Positions 9,675 through 18,241 of a stretch of DNA of 64,000 nucleotides are shown here, one piece after another. The position numbers and the translations under genes are program-made. Under the pieces are notes generated by a model, which was given only the letters and a program-made list of their open reading frames with translations, searched no databases and had not been told where the DNA came from. The first letter of the stretch is position 1, and each line of letters opens with the position of its first letter. The stretch is from NCBI RefSeq assembly GCF_900105615.1, contig NZ_LT630003.1, forward strand, positions 3,348,001 to 3,412,000, written 5' to 3'. The DNA is from Lacrimispora sphenoides JCM 1415 (GTDB taxonomy: Bacteria; Bacillota; Clostridia; Lachnospirales; Lachnospiraceae).

Positions 9675-9725
9675 TCTTTCTCCTTTGCATCTTTCGGGAA
9701 AACCCCATTTGTATAAAATTAAACC

Positions 9726-10487
9726 TTAAATCCTCACCGGTACTCCCATGACTTCCAAATACCGTTTTAATTCCATGATCTCCAGCTCCTTGTAATGAAA
9801 CAGGGAGGCCGCTAAAGCAGCATCTGCCTTTCCTTCCGTCAGTGCGTGATGGAAATGCTCCATCGTGCCTGCACCTCCTGAAGCGATCACCGGCACGGAA
9901 ACATGCTCTGCTATGATGCGGTTTAACTCATCATCATATCCTGCCTTCGTTCCGTCACAGTCCATGCTGGTGAGGAGGATCTCTCCTGCACCAAGGCTGT
10001 CTGCCTTCATGGCCCATTCTACCGCATCCAGTCCGGTATCGATCCGGCCGCCGTTCTTAAATACGTTCCAGCCACTTCCATCCTTCCGCCTTCTGGCATC
10101 AATGGCAACCACCACGCATTGGCGTCCGAATTTGCCTGCTGCGTCGGAGATCAGCTGAGGAGTATTGATGGCTGAGGAATTAATGGATATCTTATCCGCA
10201 CCTTCTCTTAAAAGCATTCTAAAATCCTCCACCGTGCGGATCCCGCCGCCAACAGTAAAGGGGATAAATACCTTTTCCGCCACCCGGCGCACCATATCCA
10301 CCACCGTATTCCGGTTGTCAGAGGACGCGGTGATATCAAGGAACACCAGCTCATCGGCGCCGGCCCTGTCATAAGCCGCTGCAATCTCCACCGGATCCCC
10401 GGCATCCTGTAAATTTACGAAATTAACACCCTTTACTACTCTTCCGTCCTTCACATCCAAACATGGAATGATCCTCTTCGTAAGCAT
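9726..10487 (-). CDS. hisF: Imidazole glycerol phosphate synthase, cyclase subunit
   Basis: Histidine biosynthesis: uses ammonia from HisH to convert PRFAR to imidazole glycerol phosphate and AICAR. 253-aa TIM barrel with catalytic Asp11 in [14 protein letters not shown] and the second catalytic Asp near residue 130 in VVAIDARR; phosphate-binding blocks are GGGIRTVED and [11 protein letters not shown]. The start has AAGGAGG upstream and follows hisH by 11 nt. No other his genes are in the window, so the pair is separated from the rest of the pathway or this is the end of a dispersed set. Confidence 0.96.
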   Translation of the reverse strand: MLTKRIIPCLDVKDGRVVKGVNFVNLQDAGDPVEIAAAYDRAGADELVFLDITASSDNRNTVVDMVRRVAEKVFIPFTVGGGIRTVEDFRMLLREGADKISINSSAINTPQLISDAAGKFGRQCVVVAIDARRRKDGSGWNVFKNGGRIDTGLDAVEWAMKADSLGAGEILLTSMDCDGTKAGYDDELNRIIAEHVSVPVIASGGAGTMEHFHHALTEGKADAALAASLFHYKELEIMELKRYLEVMGVPVRI

Positions 10488-10498
10488 CCTGTACCTCC

Positions 10499-11107
10499 TT
10501 AAGTCAATTCAATGAAATTTTTCAGAATAGTAAGGCCAGTATCACCGCTCTTCTCGGGATGGAACTGGCAGGCAAAAAGATTATCATGTTCCACCGATGC
10601 CCCAAACTTTATTCCATAGGTTGCAGAAGCAGCTACATCAGATTCCCGTCCCGCTTCTAAATAATATGAATGGACAAAATACACATATGCCCCGGAATCA
10701 ATTCCTTTAAAAAGTCTTGTACCAGGCTTTATATCCAGACGGTTCCAGCCCATATGAGGGACTTTAAGCCCCGGTGTCTCCGGAAATTTCACGATCTTAC
10801 CAGGAAGCAGGGAAAGTCCCCTGACCCCTTCGCATTCTCCGCTGCTTTCAAAGAAAAGCTGAAGCCCAAGGCATATCCCGAGAAAAGGCGTTCCTTTTGA
10901 AATCACCTGATGGATCACATCCACCAGCTCATACTGATGAAGCTTTTCCATCGCATCGCCAAAAGAACCAACACCCGGAAGAATCACCTTGTCCGCAGAA
11001 AGGAGGATCTCCTTTTCCCGGCTTACCACAGGCTTTTCTCCCAATGCGGTCAGTGCTTTCTCCACACTTTTTAAGTTTCCAGCATCGTAGTCGATTATCG
11101 CTATCAT
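10499..11107 (-). CDS. hisH: Imidazole glycerol phosphate synthase, glutamine amidotransferase subunit
   Basis: Class I glutaminase that supplies ammonia to HisF. 202 aa. The nucleophile cysteine is in [13 protein letters not shown] (near residue 79) and the His-Glu pair is in CQFHPEKSG near the C-terminus. The oxyanion segment is [10 protein letters not shown]. An ATG at 11107 with GAGGTGA upstream is preferred over a GTG three codons earlier. It forms a pair with hisF downstream. Confidence 0.95.
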   Translation of the reverse strand: MIAIIDYDAGNLKSVEKALTALGEKPVVSREKEILLSADKVILPGVGSFGDAMEKLHQYELVDVIHQVISKGTPFLGICLGLQLFFESSGECEGVRGLSLLPGKIVKFPETPGLKVPHMGWNRLDIKPGTRLFKGIDSGAYVYFVHSYYLEAGRESDVAASATYGIKFGASVEHDNLFACQFHPEKSGDTGLTILKNFIELT

Positions 11108-11178
11108 GGCCGTCACCTCTTTACGTCTTTTTTCAACATTTTAACACAGTAACGTGTAATGTACAACGCAAAATAAGC

Positions 11179-11796
11179 CTATAATTTCCGAAAGAATTTC
11201 GTTGAATTTTCTAAAACAGCATCAGCCTTTCCCTTTACCGTTTCCGGCAATTGGGCCAGCGTTTCATGAATCCTATACATGTGGGCCTTTTTATTAATGG
11301 AAACTGTCTTCTCAAAAGGCCAGCGGATGACCGTAGGAGTCTTAAAACCTACCCCAAGTTCCAAGACCAGCAGCTTTTTATTAAGGGTTCCTGCCAGCCA
11401 CGCGGTATAAGCCTTCCACTGGGGAAGGTAGCCCTCTTCTATGTAATTCTCCGCCTCTATGGTATTGCCTGTCAGAGGTTCCCCGCAATGAGGACAGACA
11501 TCCTTTGGGATCTCTCCCGGCTCCCAGATATCCTTTGTACAGGTTTTGGAGCACTGCCTCCATGTCACGTTCCCGCAGGGTGCTACCATCCGGCTCTTAT
11601 CCAGGGGAGTTTTAAATATTTCTCCATCGGTCACTGTAGTTACAAGAAAGAAATCCTTATCCTTTATGAGTTCATTCATTTTCTCATAAAGGTTTCCCAT
11701 ATCCGGAATTCCCTCTGCTTTCCATTCCTCTCCGATTCCGATCAAAAGCTTTTCACAAGCTGCTATTTCTTCTAAAATCTGTTCATTCACAGTCAT
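11179..11796 (-). CDS. Sir2-related protein with zinc-ribbon cysteines, N-terminal Rossmann motif lacking
   Basis: 205 aa. Four cysteines are spaced as a zinc ribbon (APCGNVTWRQCSKTC, then VCPHCGEPL). The downstream block LLVLELGVGFKTPTVIRWPFE followed by VSINKKAHMYRI resembles the second half of a sirtuin Rossmann fold, where ELG.G..TP marks phosphate contact and the end of the NAD site. The usual N-terminal GAG.S..SG motif and the catalytic HG pair are not visible, so classical deacetylase activity is doubtful. It may be a shortened sirtuin-like family. It is a single gene after hisH and divergent from the DUF4430 gene. The assignment rests on motif resemblance only. Confidence 0.55.
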   Translation of the reverse strand: MTVNEQILEEIAACEKLLIGIGEEWKAEGIPDMGNLYEKMNELIKDKDFFLVTTVTDGEIFKTPLDKSRMVAPCGNVTWRQCSKTCTKDIWEPGEIPKDVCPHCGEPLTGNTIEAENYIEEGYLPQWKAYTAWLAGTLNKKLLVLELGVGFKTPTVIRWPFEKTVSINKKAHMYRIHETLAQLPETVKGKADAVLENSTKFFRKL

Positions 11797-11874
11797 CTAT
11801 CCACCTTCTTTTTCAAACAATACCCATATATTATACATCAAAGGGGATTTTAAGAAAAGAAGGAAATTCTGTTC

Positions 11875-11904
11875 TTGCGGCGTGCCATGGATATATGCTA
11901 TACT
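11875..11904 (+). promoter_or_regulatory. Extended -10 promoter of the DUF4430/ECF/methyltransferase genes
   Basis: -35 TTGCGG (11875-11880), 18-nt spacer, -10 TATACT (11899-11904) with an upstream TGC extension. It lies 46 nt before the DUF4430 start. On the other strand a TATAAT (11830-11835) may serve the Sir2-like gene. Confidence 0.6.
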
Positions 11905-11949
11905 AATCCATGCATTTAGTCAAATAATGAAAAAGGAAGTCAGCAGATC

Positions 11950-12381
11950 ATGAATAAGTTTAAGAGGCTTTCTCCCTTTTTGGGAGGCTGCGCCGCCATT
12001 GCGGTCCTGGCACTGCTTTTAGTCGTATATACTCTGACAAAACCGGTTCCCATGGCGGGGACAAAAAGCATTTCCATTGATGTGGTATATGAAAACGGAG
12101 TAACGGACCACTATCAGATCACTACAGAAGCGCAGTTTCTGTTAGAAGCGCTTAAATCTATACCGAATCTTCAAATTGAAGGAACCACTTCCGAAGAATT
12201 TGGCCTCATGGTCAATACAATTAACGGAAAACGGGCAGACTACCAAAAGGACGGCGCTTACTGGGCTCTTCTCTGCAACGGGGAAACTTGCACCTACGGA
12301 GTGAGCCAGCAGGCCATCAAGGATGGAGAGCGCTATACCTTTCAGTACACATTGACCTCTGAGGAAATAAAAAAATCATGA
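11950..12381 (+). CDS. Membrane-anchored DUF4430 (transcobalamin C-terminal-like) protein
   Basis: 143 aa. An N-terminal hydrophobic helix (about residues 10-31, GGCAAIAVLALLLVVYTL) anchors the protein, facing outside. The rest is a DUF4430 domain: FLLEALKSIPN, then YWALLCNGETCTYGVSQQAIKDGERYTFQY, the typical beta-grasp-like ending. DUF4430 domains resemble the cobalamin-binding end of transcobalamin. It overlaps the next gene (ECF S component) by 4 nt, which suggests that it captures the vitamin for the S component. The ligand is inferred from context; other small ligands are possible. Confidence 0.75.
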   Translation: MNKFKRLSPFLGGCAAIAVLALLLVVYTLTKPVPMAGTKSISIDVVYENGVTDHYQITTEAQFLLEALKSIPNLQIEGTTSEEFGLMVNTINGKRADYQKDGAYWALLCNGETCTYGVSQQAIKDGERYTFQYTLTSEEIKKS

Positions 12382-12899
12382 AAAATAATCCCCTGATTAC
12401 CACCAGGGAACTGGTATTAGACGCACTGCTTTCAGCCCTTTTATTTGTAAGCCAGGTAAGCTTGTCCTGGCTTCCCAACGTAGAACTGGTATCCCTGCTT
12501 CTAATTTTATACACCCTCGTATTCCGCAAACACGTATGGATCATCCTATACGTGTTTGTTATATTGGAAGGGTTGGTCTACGGCTTCGGCCTCTGGTGGT
12601 TTTCCTATCTCTATGTGTGGCCCATACTCCCGGCCGCCGTATTTTTGATTTACAAAAACAATACGCCAAGGCTCTTTGGCATATCCCTGCTTTCCGGAAT
12701 CTTTGGAATGCTGTTTGGATTCTTCTGTTCGGGGTTCTACTTAATTTCCGGAGGCCCCGGCGCAGCTTTTACCTGGTGGGCGGCAGGAATCCCATATGAT
12801 ATCGTCCACGGAACAGGCAATTTCTTACTGTCCCTCATTTTATTCCAGCCGTTATACCGGCTGCTCACCTCATTAAAACAGGGGCAATCTCATCAATAA
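12378..12899 (+). CDS. ECF transporter S component, possibly for a corrinoid
   Basis: 173 aa, five to six hydrophobic segments across the whole length, the size of an S component (substrate-binding membrane subunit of an energy-coupling-factor importer). Visible features are ALLSALLFVSQVSLSWLPNVELVSLLLILYT at the N-terminus and FTWWAAGIPYDIVHGTGNF near residue 140, as in the QueT/CbrT-like families. No EcfA/EcfT is next to it, so it would share a central module. Translational coupling with the DUF4430 protein suggests cobalamin or a precursor as cargo. Substrate confidence is low. Confidence 0.75.
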   Translation: MKNNPLITTRELVLDALLSALLFVSQVSLSWLPNVELVSLLLILYTLVFRKHVWIILYVFVILEGLVYGFGLWWFSYLYVWPILPAAVFLIYKNNTPRLFGISLLSGIFGMLFGFFCSGFYLISGGPGAAFTWWAAGIPYDIVHGTGNFLLSLILFQPLYRLLTSLKQGQSHQ

Positions 12900-12913
12900 A
12901 GGAGTGTATGCTT

Positions 12914-14119
12914 ATGGAATCAGCAACCGTAAGATTAAAAAAAGGAGAAGGACGCTCATTAAAAGCCGGCGGTCCTTGGATCTATGACAATGAAATCGAT
13001 ACCATCACCGGGGATTATACCAACGGTGATATCGTATCCGTGGAGGACTTTGATGGCTATTTCCTGGGGCATGGCTTCATCAATACCAATTCCAGGCTCA
13101 CCGTCCGCATCATGTCCAGGAAAAAGAACAATGAAGTAAACGAAAGCTTTCTGGAAATGCGGGTCCGCAACGCCTGGGAATACCGCAAAGCCACTGTGGA
13201 CACTTCCAGCTGCCGCCTCATCTTCGGAGAGGCAGACTTCCTTCCCGGCATTGTAGTAGACAAGTTTGGGGATATCCTTGTGGTGGAATCCCTTGCCCTT
13301 GGCATTGACCGGCTAAAGCCTGTAATCCTGGAAAAGTTAAAAAAGGTTCTGGAAGAGGACGGCATTAAAATCCGCGGCATTTACGAGCGAAGCGACGCAA
13401 AGGTCCGCCTCCAGGAAGGCATGGAACGCTATAAGGGCTTCATCGGTCCTTCCTTTGACACCAAGGTGGAAATCACAGAAAACGGGGTTAAATACCAGGT
13501 GGATGTCCAGGATGGGCAGAAAACCGGCTTTTTCCTTGACCAAAAATACAACCGCCTTGCCATTCAGCGCTTATGTAAGGATAAGCGGGTCTTAGACTGC
13601 TTTACCCATACCGGCTCCTTTGCCTTAAATGCCGGTATTGCCGGAGCAAGAGAAGTTCTAGGGGTGGATGCCTCTGAGCTTGGCATCGCACAGGCAAAAG
13701 AAAACGCCGCATTAAACGGCTTATCTGACCGGGTAGCCTTTCAGTGCGCCGATGTTTTTGAACTCCTTCCCCAGCTGGAGAAAAGCGGGGAAACCTTCGA
13801 TGTGGTCATCCTGGACCCTCCTGCCTTCACCAAATCCAGGAACTCGGTGAAAAACGCAGTAAAAGGCTACCGTGAGATCAATCTCCGCGGCATGAAGCTG
13901 GTAAAGGACGGTGGCTATTTAGCCACCTGCTCCTGTTCCCATTTCATGACCCCCGAGCTTTTCACAAAGACCATCCGGGAAGCTGCAGCAAACGTCCACA
14001 AACGCCTCCGTCAGGTAGAATACCGGACTCAGGCAGCAGATCATCCGATCTTATGGGCGGGAGATGAAACCTCCTATTACTTAAAATTTTACATCTTTCA
14101 GGTTTGCGACGAGAAATAA
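12914..14119 (+). CDS. Class I SAM-dependent rRNA (cytosine-C5) methyltransferase, RlmI type
   Basis: 401 aa, matching RlmI (23S rRNA m5C1962 methyltransferase). It has an N-terminal PUA-like domain (residues 1-75, SLKAGGPWIYDNEID), a central RlmI domain (QDGQKTGFFLDQKYNR near 197), and a Rossmann methyltransferase with VLDCFTHTGSFALNAG, VVILDPPAFTKSR and a CSCSHFM motif near the C-terminus holding the catalytic cysteine region. The ATG at 12914 has AAAGGAG 9 nt upstream; the ATG at 12908 is too close. It is probably co-transcribed with the ECF gene 14 nt upstream. Confidence 0.92.
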   Translation: MESATVRLKKGEGRSLKAGGPWIYDNEIDTITGDYTNGDIVSVEDFDGYFLGHGFINTNSRLTVRIMSRKKNNEVNESFLEMRVRNAWEYRKATVDTSSCRLIFGEADFLPGIVVDKFGDILVVESLALGIDRLKPVILEKLKKVLEEDGIKIRGIYERSDAKVRLQEGMERYKGFIGPSFDTKVEITENGVKYQVDVQDGQKTGFFLDQKYNRLAIQRLCKDKRVLDCFTHTGSFALNAGIAGAREVLGVDASELGIAQAKENAALNGLSDRVAFQCADVFELLPQLEKSGETFDVVILDPPAFTKSRNSVKNAVKGYREINLRGMKLVKDGGYLATCSCSHFMTPELFTKTIREAAANVHKRLRQVEYRTQAADHPILWAGDETSYYLKFYIFQVCDEK

Positions 14120-14233
14120 AATTAAGGGTTAATCGGATATTCCCAATCCGCCTACCTGCCTGATGAGGTTAAAAGGGGGTGTCCAAAAAGTGATTTATAA
14201 GTCGGCTCCCCCCTTACCTTGGTAAACAATAAT
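14120..14233. other. Intergenic stretch with possible mobile-element scar
   Basis: Contains GGGGGTGTCCAAAAAGTG starting at 14175 and CCCCCC about 25 nt further, a look seen at some insertion-sequence ends. No partner end or transposase is present in the window. It marks the left border of the AT-rich patch. Confidence 0.25.
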
Positions 14234-15126
14234 TCAAGTTAGGCATTTCATACATCCAATAAGATATAAAATTGCAATATGAACTGGATAAAATACATAG
14301 AAAAAGTATTTATATCCTCTTCCCTTCTTTCCATCATACAGTAAAAGGATAGGTAAGGCTGCCAGCATCATCCATTGATAGTTGTTAAATAGTATGTACT
14401 CCAGATTAACTTTTGGAATTGAAAATTCTATTTGAATAATATTATCACATACATATTTCAAAAATTCATATGTACGCTGATATCCCCAAAAATCTATACG
14501 ATATAGAACTCTGGTTGTAAACCCTGAAGCGAAAAGTATAAAATGCAAAAAGCAAAATACAATATAAAATACAGAAAAAAGTTTTTTATTAAAACAGCAG
14601 TAATATATTCCAATCCCTAATATAACAAATATAATTCCACCTTCTAGAAATAAAATGCTTCCACAGATTGGTGTCAGGATCAAATCAAAAAATGTTGAAT
14701 ATACAACATTTGGGATAATCACAATTGCACTAACAATTTGCCATAAGACATAATATAGTAGAAAGCGATAGCCTTTCTTCTTATTTTCTATAATCTTATC
14801 AATAATGGAAATTAAGATTGCTATTGTAAAGATTACTCTAAATATATTATTTGTTATGTAATATAAATAATGACTTTTTGACAAGGTATCTATCTCAATT
14901 AATATAACATCAATAAATCCCATAATAATACTGGAAACATATAATTTTAATAGATATTTTTTTCTGTCTTTTGTATAATGTATTGCTAATGCACTACAAT
15001 AAAAAAAATGGGTGCTGATATTCTCCCAAACCATCGTAAATATATAGGCATACCAGGTATGAATTCCCCTATATGATCTATTAACATTAATATAGCCGCC
15101 AATATTTTTAAAGATGTGCTTGACAT
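14234..15126 (-). pseudogene. TraX-family membrane protein, frameshifted at an A8/T8 run
   Basis: The frame opening at the ATG at 15126 (AGAGG upstream) begins [20 protein letters not shown] and continues through [11 protein letters not shown] and GRISAPIFF, the conserved start of TraX/ComEC-neighbour acyltransferase-like membrane proteins. At a run of eight A on the plus strand (15001-15008) this frame meets a stop a few codons later. The +1 frame continues cleanly as [20 protein letters not shown] to 14234, ending with the TraX signature [20 protein letters not shown]. One extra base would restore a 297-aa protein with about eight membrane helices. It is either a dead gene, a sequencing slip, or a phase-variable gene. 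The Met at 15034 in the second frame is not a plausible start because it discards the conserved N-terminus. Confidence 0.8.
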
Positions 15127-15174
15127 TATGCCTCTTTCTTGGAGTTGTATTTATATAAATTTTGATTATTCTAC

Positions 15175-15234
15175 AAAAAATCAGAAGCCAGTAAAGACCA
15201 AAAACTTTTTATCCAAACAAACTTCTGATTTTTT
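15175..15234. terminator. Long-loop inverted repeat, likely terminator of the small secreted-protein gene
   Basis: AAAAAATCAGAAG (15175-15187) and CTTCTGATTTTTT (15222-15234) are perfect complements of 13 nt separated by 34 nt. On the minus strand the second arm ends in six T, fitting termination after the gene at 15302. The large loop is unusual. Confidence 0.55.
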
Positions 15235-15301
15235 GCTAGATGATCAAGATACCTGCATTGAAATTATCATAGCTAAATTACACGATTACAGCTATTTTTC
15301 C

Positions 15302-15769
15302 TTATTTTACCGTCCCATCAAAGTTTGATGGAGCTAAAAATGATATATAAAATGTATCTTCTGCTTTTTTTGTGGTAACTGTAAATGTAACCGATTTACC
15401 ACTTTTTACTGTTTTAGAACCCTTAGCACCGATACACTTAACTTTTAAAGCTTTGTTATGATAGTTGTTTACTGTAATTGTGTAGGAAGTTTTACCTTTG
15501 AATTTGTAGTTTGTATAAAGGGTTGAATTACCGGCTTCCCCGTCAAAACCATATGGCTTATTTGAGATATCCCATACTTCAGTTGGTTTATCAATGCTAC
15601 GCCCTACTGCTCCAGCACCTGGTTCTTTGAATCCCACACCATAATTTCCTGCTGATGTCACTATGGCTTTATCGTTCGCTACACCAATATTTGTACTTGC
15701 ATAGACAGGAATAGCAAACATCATTACAGATAACCCTACTGCTACTAATTTCATTACACTTTTTTTCAT
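15302..15769 (-). CDS. Small secreted protein of unknown function
   Basis: 155 aa with a clear signal peptide (MKKSVMKLVAVGLSVMMF, cleavage likely after VYA near residue 24). The mature part is about 130 aa, rich in K, T, S and G, with SYTITVNNYHNKALKVKC and SVTFTVTTKKAEDTFYISF suggesting a beta-sandwich. Two cysteines are not obviously paired. AAGGAG precedes the start. It lies in the AT-rich patch beside the TraX remnant. I do not recognise the family. Confidence 0.65.
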   Translation of the reverse strand: MKKSVMKLVAVGLSVMMFAIPVYASTNIGVANDKAIVTSAGNYGVGFKEPGAGAVGRSIDKPTEVWDISNKPYGFDGEAGNSTLYTNYKFKGKTSYTITVNNYHNKALKVKCIGAKGSKTVKSGKSVTFTVTTKKAEDTFYISFLAPSNFDGTVK

Positions 15770-16227
15770 TTCTCTTTCTCCTTTGTAGTTAAAATTTTAG
15801 AACATCCTAAATTAATTCAAAACTGCTTAGTCCATTGGAATCACCCCCACTTTCGTTAAAATAAATAACATATCTTCTTGAATAGAAATTCTACTACCCA
15901 AAGAGATAAATCTTGCTTATTCATAAAATTAGCTTATTTGAACAAAATAATTAGTAAATTTCCATTAGAATTAAAAAACGGTCATTGGTGTATTGGAAAC
16001 TAAGTACTCATGTTAAGAACACAAGCACATATCCAATCAACTACCAACGACCGCTTAATGCAATCAAATTTCATTGATGTTAAAATTAATTACAATATAA
16101 ATGATAAACAAGGATAATCAGTATTATTTGTTCTATGCATAATGTTAATAATAACGTTCCTTAATTATCATTCTTTACTTGACACTTGTATTATACCAAA
16201 ATATTTCCCCCATAAATGTTTTTGTAA
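15770..16227. other. Gene-free AT-rich stretch with an imperfect inverted repeat
   Basis: No coding region is visible. CGGTCATTGGTGTATTGGA (15979-15997) is matched by an imperfect inverted copy ending in TACCAACGACCG (16032-16053), with about 34 nt between them. This could be a fold-back remnant of a mobile element or a terminator without a T tract. Confidence 0.4.
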
Positions 16228-16593
16228 TTATCGTCGCATTTTTCTTCCTAAACGTAACTTATTCTTATTTATATGCTTTGGAATCTTATTCTTATATTTA
16301 GCAGCCATTACTAAAATATCAGCTTGTTTCATCATCTTATATTCTGCAAATGCTTCTTCTGATGTATCCCGATAGGCTAATTTTATTACATTATTGGTTC
16401 CACGTAGCTTAATCACACTATAATACTTTTTCATGCTTACATTATGACGAACACCTAACGGAAGGTCTTCTTTTTGTCCGCTCCATTTGGAATGATTCGT
16501 GTATTTCTTCTTACAATTTGACAGCATAGTATTTAGGGTTTGCGGAAGGATACAAAAGGCACTAAAATAAGCCCACATACTCATATTTTTCAT
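16228..16593 (-). pseudogene. Fragment of an AP2/phage-type DNA-binding protein
   Basis: 121 aa. KWSGQKEDLPLGVRHNVSMKK followed by KYYSVIKLRG and EEAFAEYKMMKQADILVMAAKYKNKIPKHI matches, by recall, the AP2-like C-terminal domain of phage and integrative-element HNH endonucleases (pattern W-G-K-E-D-L-P-G-V, then EEAF.AYK, then ADEYK.KIP). The family normally continues with a helix after KIP; here the sequence turns into NKNKLRLGRKMRR and stops. The first 30 residues do not look like an HNH domain. It is probably a truncated relic in the AT-rich patch. Confidence 0.45.
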
Positions 16594-16663
16594 ACAAGCA
16601 TATCGACTTATTTAGATGTCCAAATTTATTATATTTTAATAGTGTTACATACCAAGGCTCTTA

Positions 16664-16693
16664 TGGTGTCAAATTATAAAATTGGTGTCAAAT
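16664..16693. repeat. Two direct copies of TGGTGTCAAAT
   Basis: Copies at 16664-16674 and 16683-16693, period 19 bp, in a 220-bp gene-free stretch (16594-16815) at the right border of the AT-rich patch. Such short repeats can be recombinase arm or attachment sites, but no integrase gene is visible. Confidence 0.35.
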
Positions 16694-16815
16694 CACTGGT
16701 TTTATCCGATTCACTTTCAGAAAGCCTAGTAAATACAAGGGCTGTAGGGTTTTTCTTTAAAAAGGACTGCTAAAAGTAATTTGGGGCATCCTCTTCTGCT
16801 CACTCATTCCATCCT

Positions 16816-17955
16816 TCAGCCAAGCAGCGAATCAGCTTCTATCATATTTTTAATGATCGGTACCCCAAATGGGCAACGGCTTTCGCAGCTGCCGCAGGCA
16901 ATACACTCATCACCGCCATGAGACAGGCTTTGATAATGAGAACGTATGGATGGAGGTATTGCTTCTTTATCCAGCCGTGCGATGTCTAAGTATTTGTTGA
17001 CAGCGGCAATATCTATTTCAGAGGGACATGGCTGGCAATGTCCGCAGTACACGCAGTTTCCATCAAAAGCGCTGTGCACTTCGTTATAAATCCATGTGTA
17101 ATCCCTATCAGAGTCAGATGCCGAAAGATAACTCATGGTGTCCTTCATTTCAGCCCGGGTTTTACAGCCTGTCAGGACGCTGGCAACCGCTGGCCTTGAG
17201 AGTGCATAATGGACGCACTGCTGCGAAGTCATCGGCCTGCTGTAAGGCGTATGTTCCGGAGAAAGCAGTTTGCCGCCGCCAAAGGTTTTCATCACAGTAA
17301 TACCAACTTGTTTTTGCGTACACAGCTTGTATAATTCCGCACGTTTGGGATCAATTCCGTTATAAGCCCCTGCCTGGAAGCCATTATCAAGACAATCGAA
17401 AATACTAGCTTTCGATGAGAGCATATCAAATGCAGGATTAATGCTGAACATCATCATCTCCGGCACTCCTGTCTCAATGACCTTCATAGCAGTTTCAGGG
17501 TTATGGGAGCTAAAACCAATGTGCCGGATGTCCCCTTGTTGTTTTAAACGCTCCACATATGTAACAAAATCTGTCTCGAAAACATTTTTATAGTCCTGCT
17601 CCGAATCAATAAAAAACATCATGCCAAAATCTATGTAGCCGAAGACCCGCAGCAGTTCTTCAAAATACTGCTTGACCACTGGCATATCCCGGCTGATATC
17701 GTACTGCATATTTACATTCGTGGATCCGATATGCCCCTGTAACATCACCTGATCCCGCTTACTGCCCAGTGCTTTTGCGATGTTTTCACGCACTTCCGTG
17801 CCGGGCATAAAAACATCCATGAGATTAACGCCAAACTCAAGTGCGGCATCAATCGTCTCCTTCACCTGCTCGTATGGCTTGCCGTCAAGGTGTTCGCAGC
17901 CAAGGCCAATAATACTTGCATGCTTGCCGGTTTTTCCGACCTCTCTGTATTCCAT
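16816..17955 (-). CDS. Aldo/keto reductase with C-terminal 2[4Fe-4S] ferredoxin domain
   Basis: 379 aa. Residues 1-270 are an aldo/keto reductase barrel (YREVGKTGKHASIIGLG, VNLMDVFMPG, IRHIGFSSHNPETA). The C-terminal 100 residues carry two Fe-S motifs, CVYCGHCQPCP and CIACGSCESRCPFGV. The usual catalytic Tyr of the family in the D-x-x-x-x-Y segment is not apparent (VNLMDVFMPGTEVRE has Phe), as in other members of this Fe-S group. A cytoplasmic electron-transfer oxidoreductase is likely; the substrate is unknown. It is monocistronic. Confidence 0.85.
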   Translation of the reverse strand: MEYREVGKTGKHASIIGLGCEHLDGKPYEQVKETIDAALEFGVNLMDVFMPGTEVRENIAKALGSKRDQVMLQGHIGSTNVNMQYDISRDMPVVKQYFEELLRVFGYIDFGMMFFIDSEQDYKNVFETDFVTYVERLKQQGDIRHIGFSSHNPETAMKVIETGVPEMMMFSINPAFDMLSSKASIFDCLDNGFQAGAYNGIDPKRAELYKLCTQKQVGITVMKTFGGGKLLSPEHTPYSRPMTSQQCVHYALSRPAVASVLTGCKTRAEMKDTMSYLSASDSDRDYTWIYNEVHSAFDGNCVYCGHCQPCPSEIDIAAVNKYLDIARLDKEAIPPSIRSHYQSLSHGGDECIACGSCESRCPFGVPIIKNMIEADSLLG

Positions 17956-18164
17956 CTTATTCCCTCCTGAATATATATCTTTTAATTTTTGCCCCGTAAT
18001 ATATCCGCCTTCTCCTATGTCTTTAACTGCCAGTCTCCAGTCTGGACAGCAGCTTTTTAGTGGCAGAATCTTCCGTTATTTCCTCCGTTTGCCCTATTAT
18101 AACTGTTATATCAGCACTTGTAAACAGAGAAGTCAAGATATGGTCTGGGATTCCAATTTAAAAA

Positions 18165-18211
18165 ATACCTCGCAATTAATTAATCTATCATCAATTGCGA
18201 GGTATCATTTT
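18165..18211. terminator. Bidirectional terminator after the ABC permease gene
   Basis: ATACCTCGCAATT (18165-18177) and AATTGCGAGGTAT (18193-18205) form a perfect 13-bp stem. The minus strand continues TTTTTT and the plus strand CATTTTTT. It serves the gene ending at 18242. The rest of 17956-18241 holds no visible gene. Confidence 0.85.
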
Positions 18212-18241
18212 TTGATTGTTTTATAAGCCTTGTTTTATACT

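Noticed and set aside
14175..14215. Insertion sequence at the left edge of the AT-rich patch
   Set aside because: Only one end-like motif is visible, with no transposase or matching second end.
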